Assembly (NCBI GenBank): GCA_002368605.1
Contig: DFEB01000031.1
Location: 45,662 to 109,661 of the forward strand
Direction: 5' to 3'
Length of the DNA stretch: 64,000 bases
Source of the DNA: Treponema sp. UBA3813
GTDB taxonomy: Bacteria > Spirochaetota > Spirochaetia > Treponematales > Treponemataceae
This document shows positions 33,918-43,236 of this stretch, piece after piece. The translations under genes were made by a program, and so were the position numbers. Within the stretch, counting starts at the first letter, position 1. Every line of letters starts with the position of its first letter. The notes beneath the pieces were generated by a model. It was not told the DNA's origin. It ran no database searches and saw nothing but the letters and a program-made list of their open reading frames with translations.

Positions 33918-35303
33918 ATGAAATATTTCTTTGAAACTTATGGCTGTGAGATGAACATCGCAGAATCGGCCAGCGTCGAGCAGCTTTTGATTTCCCGCTC
34001 ATGGGAAAAAGCCGAGCATCCCGAAGAAGCAAATCTCGTTATAATCAATACATGCTCAGTCCGTGGAAGTGCCGAGCAGCGTATTTTGGGACGCTTGGGC
34101 TATTTTGAGGGTGTCAAAAAAATTCGCATGGGCGACATGAATTCAAAAATCCGTCTCGAAGACATGAAATATGCCGCCGAATTCTACAAAGAAAACGGAG
34201 CCGTCCCCCTCACTCTGGTGGTCATGGGCTGCATGGCACAGCGGCTTCTGGACGACCTCAAAAAACAATACCCTGTCGTTGATTATGTGGTGGGCACTTT
34301 CGGAAAATACAAATTCGGCGAAATCATTCAGGCCGTGGAAAACGGCAACAAGCCTTTCAAAATCAAGGACGAAGAGACCTACACTTTTGCCCAGTACTCT
34401 TACGAGCAGGGAGCTTTCTCAACTTTCGTGCCAATCATGCACGGCTGCAACAATTTCTGCACTTACTGTATCGTGCCTTATGTCCGTGGCCGCGAAGTCA
34501 GCCGCCGCGTAGACCAAATTTTGGCTGAAATCGACTTCCTCACCAAGGCAAATGTCAAGGAAATCACACTTTTGGGGCAGAATGTAAACGCCTACAAGGG
34601 CGAGGACGGAACCACATTTCCCCAGCTTCTTGAAAAAATCTGCCGCCACATCGACGAGACAAAATCTTCTATTAAGTGGGTGCGGTTCGAGTCGTCAAAT
34701 CCCAACGATTTCTCTGACGAATTAATCGAAGTCATCAAGAATAATCCCCATGTCTGCCGTGGCTTCCACATCGCAGCCCAGCACGGAAACAACGAAATCC
34801 TAAAACGCATGAACCGCAAGAATACAAGGGAAGAATTCATCACTCTCGCAAAAAAATTGCGCTCGGCCCTGCCCGGCGTTCAGCTTATCACTGATTTAAT
34901 GGTGGGCTTCCCCGGCGAAAGCGAGGAGCAGTTCATGGACATCCTCTCCCTCATGGAAGAAGTCAAATTCGAGTCCAGCTTCATGTATTTCTATAATCCC
35001 CGTGAAGGAACTCCGGCCGCCAAGTTCGAGAATCAGATTCCCGTGGAAGAAAAAAAGGCCCGGCTTCAGAAAGTCATCGATTTGCAGTCAAAGCACACCA
35101 CCGAGGTCATGTCAAAGCGAATCGGCGAGACAATCGAAGTCCTCTGCGACATCGTTTCCCGCCACGACGAATCGGAGCTTTTGGGCAAAACCGAACAGAA
35201 CGAGCGTGTTGCCTTCAAGGCCGACAAAAAACTGATCGGAACTTTCGTAAAAGTTAAAATTATTTCATTGCAAGGCAACACTTTTAGAGGGGAAATTATT
35301 TAA
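33918..35303 (+). CDS. miaB: tRNA-2-methylthio-N6-isopentenyladenosine synthase
   Basis: The 461-residue protein has the UPF0004 domain (FFETYGCEMNIAES, INTCSVRGSAEQR, MGCMAQR: three Cys for the auxiliary cluster), the radical-SAM site (GCNNFCTYCIVPYVRG), and a C-terminal TRAM domain. It adds the 2-methylthio group to i6A37 of tRNAs reading U-starting codons. A stretch after the second Cys (GVKKIRMGDMNSKIRLEDMK) is longer than in E. coli MiaB. GGAG lies seven bases before ATG. Confidence 0.93.
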   Translation: MKYFFETYGCEMNIAESASVEQLLISRSWEKAEHPEEANLVIINTCSVRGSAEQRILGRLGYFEGVKKIRMGDMNSKIRLEDMKYAAEFYKENGAVPLTLVVMGCMAQRLLDDLKKQYPVVDYVVGTFGKYKFGEIIQAVENGNKPFKIKDEETYTFAQYSYEQGAFSTFVPIMHGCNNFCTYCIVPYVRGREVSRRVDQILAEIDFLTKANVKEITLLGQNVNAYKGEDGTTFPQLLEKICRHIDETKSSIKWVRFESSNPNDFSDELIEVIKNNPHVCRGFHIAAQHGNNEILKRMNRKNTREEFITLAKKLRSALPGVQLITDLMVGFPGESEEQFMDILSLMEEVKFESSFMYFYNPREGTPAAKFENQIPVEEKKARLQKVIDLQSKHTTEVMSKRIGETIEVLCDIVSRHDESELLGKTEQNERVAFKADKKLIGTFVKVKIISLQGNTFRGEII

Positions 35304-35344
35304 AACTGTTTTGATTTCATGTATACTTCTTTTAGGAGTTTTTC

Positions 35345-37345
35345 ATGAAAAAAATCGTTTCTTACTTTCTTTCTGCTTTTGTGGCCCTTTCTTCAATTTT
35401 TGCACAAACTTCTTTGGATAACGATGTTTACAAAAAAGTTTCAGCCTCAGTTTTTGAAGTCGTGGTCGAAAAGCATGAAGACACTAAAATTGTCTACGAA
35501 AAAGAACTGCCTTTAGATCGCATTCCATTCGCAATCCGAAATGATAAATATATGCCGATTGGAACAGCTTTCCTCCTAACAGATGGTTCCTTTTATACGG
35601 CTGCTCATGTAGTGAATCTCTATGGCGAAAGTGTCTACAACAAATATTTCGTTCGAGATATCAACGAAAAAGTCTATGAAATCGACAAAATTCAGGCTTT
35701 TTCTGAACGTCGTGATTTTATAAAATTCTCAGCTAAGGGCTTCAAATTCTCAAAAGGAATGGGCCTCGAAACCGACGACAATTTTGAACTTAATTCTGAT
35801 GTATTCTCTGTAGGAAATGCCCTCGGCGAAGGAATCGTAATCCGAAATGGATCCCTTACCAGCCAGACTTATGAACAGAAAAACGGTGACTGGAAATGGC
35901 TCAGATTCTCTGCAGCAGCAAGTCCAGGAAACTCAGGTGGCCCGCTTATTAAACCAGACGGCAAAGTAATCGGCATCATCACAATGAAAAGTGAAAACGA
36001 AAATCTCAATTATGCACTCCCTATCAAAGAAATAAACTCAGAGAAAGCGGGCACAGGAAGTGCTTTTGCGGATTACAAGTATGTTTTGCCAAATATTTTA
36101 AGCTATAAACATCCCCGCAAATTTGAAGCAACAATCACACTCCCAAAAACTCTTGCAGAAGTCAACAAAGAATTAACTCAGCTTCATAACCAGAACATTA
36201 TCGACTGTGTAAATGAGATGAAAAAAGACTACGGAATCACAGGCGCAAAATGTTTTGACAATTCTCAAGAAAAAGACGAATTTTTTATGCGGACACTAGG
36301 AGTCACAATGCCACTTTTGATATATCATAATCAAAGTGGTGTATGGGATTATGCCCGCCCAAATAATATTCAAACATACAATCTTGAAGAAAACGGATAC
36401 ATTGAATACGGCTCAATGGTAAATTACTATTTTGCGCGTATTCGGCCGCCAGATTCAGTTCCACTTAAAGAGCTTATCATAAATCCCAAAAAATGTACTG
36501 ACTATCTTACAAAGCCATTTAATCTCTCACGCAATGTCTATGGAGAGCAAATTAACATACTCTCTTTGGGTGAACCAGAAAAATCAGAAACTTATGTCGA
36601 TTATTTTGGCAGGACCTGGTATGTGAATTACTATGCACTTGATTTTGCTGATGCCCTCTTTATGACTTTTTCTCTCCCGCTTCCTACAGGTGTCTTTCTC
36701 TTTGGCACAATTTCTACCCGGAAGTCCGTCACTGCAACAAATTACATCGATGCTCAGTTCATGACTGATTTTATCTATCCCCGTTATGGTGGAAAACTTA
36801 AGTTCTGGCGCCAATATTTTTCTCTTCCTTCTGATATCCGCAATAAATTCTCAGTTACAGAAAAGCAAATGTCCATGAAAGAGTCAAAAGATTCACTTTC
36901 TCTAAGCATCGGTGATATCACCCTTTCTGTATCAAAAAAGGATATAAACTATAACGATGAAAGTGCAATTACGGTACGAACAGGCTACGACAAAATTGAC
37001 GGCAAAGTCGTTATAAAAAACCGCAATCTGGTTTTCACGACAAGCACAACCGAGGCTGACTTTAAATCAGTATCAATCCTTCAGGTTAAGAATCCGGGGG
37101 CAAATGCAAAAGAAACTCTTACACAAAGTTGGAATCAGCTAGTAAATCAAGTTTCTCCCTATAACAACGAGCCTTACTGTCAGGAATCATACACTTACCT
37201 TGATAAAATCGTTTATCCGGCCGGGCCTGATAAAGACAAACTGGAATACCTTTATGTCCTGACTTTCGCAATCGAGGGGCAAAATAAATTCGATGAAATT
37301 AAAAAATTTGCAGAAAACATCGAAAAGGGAATCACACTCAAATAG
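35345..37345 (+). CDS. Secreted trypsin-like serine protease
   Basis: The 666-residue protein has a signal peptide (SYFLSAFVALSSIFA). Its trypsin/DegP-type protease domain has the triad in FYTAAHV (His), RRDFIKF (Asp) and SPGNSGGP (Ser), all within about residues 75-220. The remaining 430 residues have no PDZ domain; they contain a hydrophobic segment (ALFMTFSLPLPTGVFLFGTI) and C-terminal beta-rich sequence I do not recognise. It probably acts in the periplasm or outer membrane. TAGGAG precedes the start. It is the first gene of a unit continuing with the LapA-like gene. Confidence 0.87.
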   Translation: MKKIVSYFLSAFVALSSIFAQTSLDNDVYKKVSASVFEVVVEKHEDTKIVYEKELPLDRIPFAIRNDKYMPIGTAFLLTDGSFYTAAHVVNLYGESVYNKYFVRDINEKVYEIDKIQAFSERRDFIKFSAKGFKFSKGMGLETDDNFELNSDVFSVGNALGEGIVIRNGSLTSQTYEQKNGDWKWLRFSAAASPGNSGGPLIKPDGKVIGIITMKSENENLNYALPIKEINSEKAGTGSAFADYKYVLPNILSYKHPRKFEATITLPKTLAEVNKELTQLHNQNIIDCVNEMKKDYGITGAKCFDNSQEKDEFFMRTLGVTMPLLIYHNQSGVWDYARPNNIQTYNLEENGYIEYGSMVNYYFARIRPPDSVPLKELIINPKKCTDYLTKPFNLSRNVYGEQINILSLGEPEKSETYVDYFGRTWYVNYYALDFADALFMTFSLPLPTGVFLFGTISTRKSVTATNYIDAQFMTDFIYPRYGGKLKFWRQYFSLPSDIRNKFSVTEKQMSMKESKDSLSLSIGDITLSVSKKDINYNDESAITVRTGYDKIDGKVVIKNRNLVFTTSTTEADFKSVSILQVKNPGANAKETLTQSWNQLVNQVSPYNNEPYCQESYTYLDKIVYPAGPDKDKLEYLYVLTFAIEGQNKFDEIKKFAENIEKGITLK

Positions 37346-37354
37346 GAGAAATAT

Positions 37355-37729
37355 ATGCCTATACGACTTATTGGAACAATTATTCTGCTTATTCTCGTAA
37401 CGATTTTTGCGGGCGTAAACTTGGACAACAAGTGCGACATCACATTTATCTTTTATACATTTGAGCAGGTGCCGGTCTTTATGACGATTATTATTTCTTT
37501 TGCAATAGGACTTGTCCTCATGCTTCCCTTTACGCTCGGCCGTGGCAAAAAAAACACAAGAAAACCTGTCCAAAGCCAACAGAATAAGTCAGAGCCAAAA
37601 GAAGAATCAAAAACTCTTTTCGATTTTAAGATTAAACGAGAAGCAAAATCCGAAAACAGAAAAAAGAAAGAAGAAAAAACCGCTGATTCCAGCACTGACT
37701 CTGCCGAGAGCACAGGGGAACCGGTATGA
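37355..37729 (+). CDS. LapA/DUF1049-like two-helix membrane protein
   Basis: The 124-residue protein has two membrane helices (LIGTIILLILVTIFAGVNL and MTIIISFAIGLVLMLPF) joined by a short segment with N-x-D, as in DUF1049/LapA proteins. A long charged Lys/Glu/Ser tail follows. It is probably an inner-membrane scaffold. It lies nine bases after the protease and overlaps thiN by four bases (ATGA), so the three genes form an operon. Confidence 0.75.
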   Translation: MPIRLIGTIILLILVTIFAGVNLDNKCDITFIFYTFEQVPVFMTIIISFAIGLVLMLPFTLGRGKKNTRKPVQSQQNKSEPKEESKTLFDFKIKREAKSENRKKKEEKTADSSTDSAESTGEPV

Positions 37730-38382
37730 GCAGTCAGTCATTCCCGCCTTTAAAGCGGGAATCCCGTTGCGTCATAATCGGGGCGGCTCCCATCAAAAAT
37801 TATAAAAAAATCCGCTCGTTTTTAGGCAATGATGATTTCGTCATTGTCTGTGACGGCGGATTAAATCATCTTCGCAAGCTCAAAGTCAAGCCGAATTTAA
37901 TCATCGGCGACTTCGATTCCCACAAAAATCCTCATTCAAAAATCGAAACCATCGTCCTTCCCCACGAAAAAGACGACACCGACTCAGTTTTTGCCCTCAA
38001 AACGGCTCTTTCCCGCGGTTACAAAGATTTCCTTTTCATCGGAATGATTGGCGCGCGTCTTGATCACGGACTGGGAAATCTCTACATGCTCGTCAAATGC
38101 CAGAATGATGGGGCAAAAGCCCTGATGATTGATGATTTTTCTGAACTTGAGCTTGTGGGTAAAGAAGAAAAATCTATTTCAGACAGGTATGCTTACTTCT
38201 CTTTGCTGAATATCACCGGTACAGCCCGCGGAATCACGATAAAAGACGCACTCTACCCTCTTGAAAATGCCGAAATCACGCCAGAATACCAGTACGGCGT
38301 AAGCAACGAAGTTCTTCCTGGAAAGACAGCCCGTGTCTCAGTGACCGAAGGAAATCTTCTCCTAGTGAAAGTCTGGATATAA
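37726..38382 (+). CDS. thiN: Thiamine pyrophosphokinase
   Basis: The 218-residue protein contains the TPK motifs in order: VIVCDGGLNHL, LIIGDFDS, KDDTDSVFAL, GARLDHGLGN, and a C-terminal beta domain ending in GNLLLVKVWI. It converts thiamine plus ATP to thiamine pyrophosphate. The first 15 residues (MSSQSFPPLKRESRC) are not typical of the family. They are encoded by a perfect hairpin, ATTCCCGC-CTTTAAA-GCGGGAAT (37740-37762), probably an inserted palindromic element. A diverged copy of its 3' end lies at 38480-38595. Confidence 0.9.
   Translation: MSSQSFPPLKRESRCVIIGAAPIKNYKKIRSFLGNDDFVIVCDGGLNHLRKLKVKPNLIIGDFDSHKNPHSKIETIVLPHEKDDTDSVFALKTALSRGYKDFLFIGMIGARLDHGLGNLYMLVKCQNDGAKALMIDDFSELELVGKEEKSISDRYAYFSLLNITGTARGITIKDALYPLENAEITPEYQYGVSNEVLPGKTARVSVTEGNLLLVKVWI
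37740..37762. repeat. Palindromic element at the 5' end of thiN
   Basis: An 8-bp perfect stem with a 7-base loop starts 15 bases into the thiN coding sequence. Similar TTCCCGC/GCGGGAA hairpins are common dispersed repeats in bacteria. In the mRNA it would sit at the ribosome-binding region. Confidence 0.68.
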
Positions 38383-38392
38383 TTTTTTGTTA

Positions 38393-38595
38393 ATGGTAGA
38401 CGGATTTGTTAAAAATATCAGCGGAATGAATGAAATGGCAACTGGTGCCGACCAAATTACCGAAGCCGTAAACACGGTAAACGCAGAAATTTCCCCAGAA
38501 TATAAAAAGGTATAAGCAATTAAGTTATTCTGGGGAAATCAGCGTCTGTTTCCGTTTGTGAAGTAAATCTGCTTTTACTGAAAGTCTGGAAGTAA
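38393..38595 (+). pseudogene. Chimeric relic: chemoreceptor fragment joined to a second thiN 3' end
   Basis: ATG 38393 opens 40 codons. The first 29 (FVKNISGMNEMATGADQITEAVNTVN) resemble the C-terminal helix of a chemoreceptor signalling domain. From 38480 the sequence follows the end of thiN: NAEISPEYKKV against NAEITPEYQYGV. After stops and a one-base length difference it gives GKSASVSVCEVNLLLLKVWK against GKTARVSVTEGNLLLVKVWI. It is a non-functional recombination product immediately downstream of intact thiN. Confidence 0.72.
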
Positions 38596-38599
38596 TTTC

Positions 38600-40213
38600 C
38601 TAAGCTTTCAAGTATTTTTGCAGAGTTCTTCTAACTGCCCCAGTTCCGACAATTTCTTCGCAGAACATAGCTTCGATTTTTTCTCCAATACCAGCTTTAT
38701 AGAGATCTGAACCAAAGATGTTCTCGTTTGAAAGAATCGGCTTCAACTGACCCTTGTATGACTCAGGCTTACCAAGTTCAATGTCCTTGAGTTGCGCAGT
38801 CAATTCTTCCAGCATCGGATCAGGAGAAAGTTCAAACGGATTTCCCTTGTCGTCAAGTGCAAGCAGATAGCGGCACCAGCCAGCAATTGCCAACGGAATT
38901 GCCTCCAGTTTTGACGCATTTCCATCGCGCTCGACATACGATTTAATCGTTTCACCAAAACGAATACCTACTTTTTGCGAAGTATCACATGCGATTCGCT
39001 GCGGTGTGTCAGGCATGAATGGGTTAGGAAGACGCACTGAAATTACTTCGTTCACAAAATCCTTTGGTGAGAGGATTTTTGGATCTGTAACAACAGGCAT
39101 TCCTTCCACAGGTCCAATTCGATGCACAAGCTCAGAAAGTTCCTTATCTTTCATTTCATCAGCAATCAGCGTATAGCTAAGGAGGCAACCATACACTGCA
39201 AGTGCCGTATGAAGAGGATTTAAGCAAGTAGTTACTTTCATTCGCTCAACATTATTCACCGTGTCGCGGTCAGTCATGTAGACTCCGGCTTTTTCCAACG
39301 GCGGACGGCCATTCGGAAATTTATCTTCAATAACGAGATATTGTGGCTTTTCGGCGTTTACAAATGGAGCAATAAAGGTCTTTTTTTCCGTTACGAACGG
39401 CTGCATTTTCTCAATGCCAAGATCTTCAAGCTGTTTTCCAATTTCGACGCTTGGACGAGGAGTGATTTTATCAATCATCGACCATGGAAAAGTTATTTTT
39501 TTCTCGTCATTCAGATACGCAATAAATTCTTTGCTGACAAAGCCTCGCTTGCACCACTCTTCTGCAATAGTAAGCACAGAATTCTGCAATTTTTCTCCGT
39601 TGTGAGAGCAGTTATCCATTGAAACAACTGCAAGCGGAAGTGCTCCATTCTGGAAGCGATGCAAAAGAAATGCCGTAACCTGAGCCATTGCAGAGCTTGC
39701 TTTGTCTGGACCGCCTTCCATATCAGCTACGATGTATGGGAAGAATTCGCCCGCTGCATTTTTAAGGGCGTATCCTTTCTCGGTAATCGTAAAGCTAATC
39801 ATCTGAAGGCTGGGGTTAGCGAAAATTTCTTTCATTCTCGCCCAGTTTGATGTGGCTTTCGGTGTAGAATGGATTGCTTCTGTAAGAGAGGCAATCACCT
39901 GTTTTGAGACAGAGCCGTCTGGATTGAGCGTTACTCCCAGCACAAGATTATCATAGGGTTTGTAAATTTCCTCGATAATATCCGCGCTGAATGTTTCTGC
40001 ACAAACAATGCCCGTCTTGGTCAGGCCATTTTCCAACAATTTGTCAGCAATACCTCCGATAAACATACGGAAAATATTTCCTGCACCAAAGTGTACCCAT
40101 GCAGGATTTTTTGCCGTATATGCACGGACTGTCGAAATATCATAAGTTGGAATAGCTACTCCTGCCTTTTTCCAGCCGGCAGTATCCTTCAAACCTTCTA
40201 CTGTCAGTTTCAT
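38600..40213 (-). CDS. uxuB: Fructuronate reductase (mannonate oxidoreductase)
   Basis: The protein is 537 residues from ATG 40213, the last start in the frame that does not run into uxuA (which ends at 40230). It belongs to the long-chain mannitol dehydrogenase family: an N-terminal Rossmann region with HFGAGNIFRMFIGGIAD, and a C-terminal domain with the conserved NPFMPDTPQRIACDTSQK segment. It interconverts D-fructuronate and D-mannonate with NAD(H). It is the last gene of the dctP-dctQ-dctM-uxuA-uxuB operon, so its product feeds UxuA. Confidence 0.9.
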   Translation of the reverse strand: MKLTVEGLKDTAGWKKAGVAIPTYDISTVRAYTAKNPAWVHFGAGNIFRMFIGGIADKLLENGLTKTGIVCAETFSADIIEEIYKPYDNLVLGVTLNPDGSVSKQVIASLTEAIHSTPKATSNWARMKEIFANPSLQMISFTITEKGYALKNAAGEFFPYIVADMEGGPDKASSAMAQVTAFLLHRFQNGALPLAVVSMDNCSHNGEKLQNSVLTIAEEWCKRGFVSKEFIAYLNDEKKITFPWSMIDKITPRPSVEIGKQLEDLGIEKMQPFVTEKKTFIAPFVNAEKPQYLVIEDKFPNGRPPLEKAGVYMTDRDTVNNVERMKVTTCLNPLHTALAVYGCLLSYTLIADEMKDKELSELVHRIGPVEGMPVVTDPKILSPKDFVNEVISVRLPNPFMPDTPQRIACDTSQKVGIRFGETIKSYVERDGNASKLEAIPLAIAGWCRYLLALDDKGNPFELSPDPMLEELTAQLKDIELGKPESYKGQLKPILSNENIFGSDLYKAGIGEKIEAMFCEEIVGTGAVRRTLQKYLKA

Positions 40214-40229
40214 ATATGCCTCTTTTACG

Positions 40230-41303
40230 CTATTTTCGCGCTTTTTTTTCGATAGATTCCCACAAGCCGCAGATATAAGCCGCCCCCAAAGCGCGGTCAT
40301 ACAATCCGTAACCCGGCATTGCCTTTTCTCCCCAGATCATGCGTCCGTGGTCAGGGCGAATCGGCCCCTTGAAGTCAATGTCGTAGAGTGCTTTTACAAT
40401 CTCGTACATATCGAAAGAGCCGTCGCTTGACAGGTGAGCCGCCTCTTCGAAATCATTTTTGCCGTCATTGAACTGCAAATTACGCACATGGGCAAAATGA
40501 ATTCGGCCTTTGAGCGCACGAATCATAGCAGGCAAATCGTTTTCTGGATTTGTGCCGTAGCTTCCTGCGCAGAATGTAACACCGTTGTGAGGATTATCCG
40601 TCATCTTCATCATTCGCTGAATATTTGGCAGACAAGTGATGATTCGCGGAAGTCCAAAGACACTCCATGACGGGTCATCAGGATGAATCGCCATGTTGAT
40701 GTCGTATTTGTCACAAACCGGCATAATCGCATCCAAGAAATACTTGAGCCTTTCAAAGAGCAAGTCTTCTGTCGTACCCTCGTACATCTTGAACAAATCT
40801 TTTATTTTCGCCATGCGCTCTGGCTCCCAGCCCGGCATCACGGTACCGTTCATGTCACCCGAAATTGAGTCAAACATTTTGCTTGGGTCAATAGCATCCA
40901 CCGTTTTCTGATTGTATGCCATAACCGTAGAGCCATCAGGACGCGGTCGAGCAAGCTCAGTGCGTGTCCAGTCAAAAACCGGCATAAAGTTGTAGCAGAC
41001 AAGGTGAATGTCGTTCTTGCCGAGATTTTCAAGCGTCTTGATATATGCATCGATGTCTTTGTCACGGTCATTTCCGGCCGTTTTGATTGCATCGCTTACA
41101 TTGACGCTCTCAATTCCGTCAAGGGTAAGACCTGCGGACTCTACTTCGTCTTTAAGGGCCTTTATTTCACTTTCGCTCCAGACCTCGCCAGGCATTTTAT
41201 TGTAAAGAGTAGAAATAACTCCTTTCACATAAGCTGTCTGCCGAATCTGCTGCAAGGTTACGGTATCATATTTTGAACCGAACCATCTCATTGTCATTTT
41301 CAT
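40230..41303 (-). CDS. uxuA: Mannonate dehydratase
   Basis: The 357-residue protein has the UxuA TIM-barrel sequence: MRWFGSKYDTVTLQQIRQ at the N-terminus, LVCYNFMPVFDWTRTEL, MAIHPDDPSWSVFGLPRI, FCAGSYG and a final RPDHGRMIWGE. It dehydrates D-mannonate to 2-keto-3-deoxygluconate. KDG kinase and aldolase are not in the window. It lies 12 bases after dctM and overlaps nothing, with the start behind AAAAGAGGTG. Confidence 0.96.
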   Translation of the reverse strand: MKMTMRWFGSKYDTVTLQQIRQTAYVKGVISTLYNKMPGEVWSESEIKALKDEVESAGLTLDGIESVNVSDAIKTAGNDRDKDIDAYIKTLENLGKNDIHLVCYNFMPVFDWTRTELARPRPDGSTVMAYNQKTVDAIDPSKMFDSISGDMNGTVMPGWEPERMAKIKDLFKMYEGTTEDLLFERLKYFLDAIMPVCDKYDINMAIHPDDPSWSVFGLPRIITCLPNIQRMMKMTDNPHNGVTFCAGSYGTNPENDLPAMIRALKGRIHFAHVRNLQFNDGKNDFEEAAHLSSDGSFDMYEIVKALYDIDFKGPIRPDHGRMIWGEKAMPGYGLYDRALGAAYICGLWESIEKKARK

Positions 41304-41315
41304 AGAACACCTCTT

Positions 41316-42611
41316 TTAACCTGCGACACCGAAAATCATATTCGGAATGAAAAGCACAAGTTTCGGACAGAAAACAAGTATCGCAAGTTCAAGTAAAATT
41401 GCAATGAAGAAAGGAAGACTTTCCTTCGTATATTCTTCAGGCGGACAATCGATGATTCCACAAACCGTATACAGGGCAGAACCAATCGGCGGAGTCATGA
41501 CACCGAGGGTAACGATTGTTGCCATCAAAACACCAAAGTGAACAGGGTCCATACCCGCACTTGTAACCATTGGAAGGAAGATTGGGGTAAGGAGCAAGAA
41601 GTTTACATTGCTATCAACGAACATTCCGGTGAAGAACAAGAAGCCGAGCATAATCAATGTGAGCAACTGAGCATTGTTAGTAATTCCGAAGATGAAAGAG
41701 CTCAATGTTGCAGGAAGTTTTACCCAAGTAATCGCATAGCTGAATGGACCAGACATAGCGATGATAAGCATGATTGCGCCGTTATCTTTAAGAGTAGTGA
41801 TAAGAGCTTCCTTGAAGTTCTCCCAGTTCAACTTTTTATAAACAAATTTTCCGACAACCAGTGCATAAACTACAGCGAAGGCACCAGATTCAGACGGAGT
41901 AAACACACCGAAACGAATTCCGACAATCAAAATAATCGGGAACAAAAGCGCCCAAATTGACTGCTTAAGGTTCTCAATGATTTCGCGAATCGTCAGTTTT
42001 GGTGCATCAACTGCCGGCGGATCAAATTTTCTGATGCGGCTGGTAATTGTGGTCGTTGCCATAAGGAATGCCATCATGAGGATTCCAGGAATGATACCAG
42101 CGGCAAACAAACGACCGATTGAAACTTCACCGACAAATCCAAAGATAATCAAACCTAAGCTTGGCGGAATAGTAGCTGTAATAAGAGCGGTAAGGCAGTT
42201 TACAGAACATATATAACCTTTTGTGTAACCGCGTTTCATCATCTCAGGTGCAAGAATTCGGGTTTCCATTGCGGCATCAGCCGTTGCAGAACCAGAAACA
42301 CCGCCCATGAGCGTAGACATAACTACAGAAATTTGTGCCGTGCCGCCATACATTCTTCGTGTCAAAAGACGGGCAAGACTCAAAAGCTGCTCGGTGATTC
42401 CCGAAACATTCATCAAGTTTCCCGCAAAAATGAAGAAGGGGACAGCAAGGAAAGCAAATGACTGACTCTGAAGCACGACCATCTGAACGGCGGCCTCAAA
42501 GGGAAGAATCGGCTGACTCAAGAAATAAGCAAAACCAGCGATTCCGATAACAAATGCGATAGGCATTCCCATCAGCAACATTACGACAAAACTTATCAAT
42601 AAAAGACTCAT
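41316..42611 (-). CDS. TRAP transporter large permease (DctM)
   Basis: The 431-residue protein has 12 or so hydrophobic helices and the DctM signatures: LLMGMPIAFVIGIAG, FAFLAVPFFIFAGNLM, GGVSGSATADAAM (substrate/Na+ site) and FTGMFVDSNVNFLLLTPIF. It is the ion-coupled transport subunit, here for a sugar acid given the uxuA/uxuB neighbours. It lies nine bases after dctQ. The DctM/DctQ pair is unfused. Confidence 0.95.
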   Translation of the reverse strand: MSLLLISFVVMLLMGMPIAFVIGIAGFAYFLSQPILPFEAAVQMVVLQSQSFAFLAVPFFIFAGNLMNVSGITEQLLSLARLLTRRMYGGTAQISVVMSTLMGGVSGSATADAAMETRILAPEMMKRGYTKGYICSVNCLTALITATIPPSLGLIIFGFVGEVSIGRLFAAGIIPGILMMAFLMATTTITSRIRKFDPPAVDAPKLTIREIIENLKQSIWALLFPIILIVGIRFGVFTPSESGAFAVVYALVVGKFVYKKLNWENFKEALITTLKDNGAIMLIIAMSGPFSYAITWVKLPATLSSFIFGITNNAQLLTLIMLGFLFFTGMFVDSNVNFLLLTPIFLPMVTSAGMDPVHFGVLMATIVTLGVMTPPIGSALYTVCGIIDCPPEEYTKESLPFFIAILLELAILVFCPKLVLFIPNMIFGVAG

Positions 42612-42620
42612 GGTTTCCTC

Positions 42621-43133
42621 CTACGCCTCATTCTCTGATTCAGGCTTAGACTCAGATTCAACTTCATCTTTGTTGAAATGCTGAATACACAGTTTGATTT
42701 TTCCGATTGTCGAAATCGCCATCGAAAAAGTCGCAACAACAAGGCTCAAGCTGACAAGCGAGTATGGAATCGGCATTGACTGGTAAGTGCGGACTCGTTC
42801 AACCCATACAAGGCGACAGCCGTACAAACATGTGACAATGCACATTCCAAAAATAATTGCATATACCGCAATCAAGACAAGTTTCTGTACTTTTTTAGGA
42901 AAATACCTCGTAACAAGGTCAATTCCAATGAGCTGACCGCTTCGCCAAGCGACATCTGCTCCCAAGAAAGCTGTCCATGCAAGCAAGAGCATAGCTAAGT
43001 CAATATTCCATGCCATTGAAACCCTCATAAATCGAAGGATGGCAGAACCAAAGACAAGAACAACAAGAAGGATAAAACCGACACAACAAAAGCCGACTTC
43101 GATTTTACAGAATTTTTCATAAATCTTTTTCAT
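42621..43133 (-). CDS. TRAP transporter small permease (DctQ)
   Basis: The 170-residue protein has four membrane helices with the typical DctQ block LAMLLLAWTAFLGADVAWRSGQLIGIDLV. The tail is acidic. It pairs with the DctM subunit encoded just downstream. A stable hairpin separates it from dctP. Confidence 0.92.
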   Translation of the reverse strand: MKKIYEKFCKIEVGFCCVGFILLVVLVFGSAILRFMRVSMAWNIDLAMLLLAWTAFLGADVAWRSGQLIGIDLVTRYFPKKVQKLVLIAVYAIIFGMCIVTCLYGCRLVWVERVRTYQSMPIPYSLVSLSLVVATFSMAISTIGKIKLCIQHFNKDEVESESKPESENEA

Positions 43134-43192
43134 ATATTGATTTCCGTTTTTGACAAGTAATGCAGGCTAGAAAATAACCAATCCGAAAAGAA

Positions 43193-43225
43193 GCCTGTGT
43201 TTTCTGTGTTTTAGAAAACACAGGC
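43193..43225 (-). terminator. Hairpin between dctP and dctQ, partial terminator or mRNA stabiliser
   Basis: GCCTGTGTTTTCT (43193-43205) and AGAAAACACAGGC (43213-43225) form a perfect 13-bp stem with a 7-base loop, 12 bases after the dctP stop. It could hold dctP mRNA at a higher level than the permease part, as in many binding-protein operons. Confidence 0.75.
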
Positions 43226-43236
43226 ATATTCCATTT

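Noticed and set aside
40404-41276. Plus-strand ORFs inside uxuA
   Set aside because: Antisense shadows of a strongly conserved enzyme; no ribosome-binding sites or family matches.
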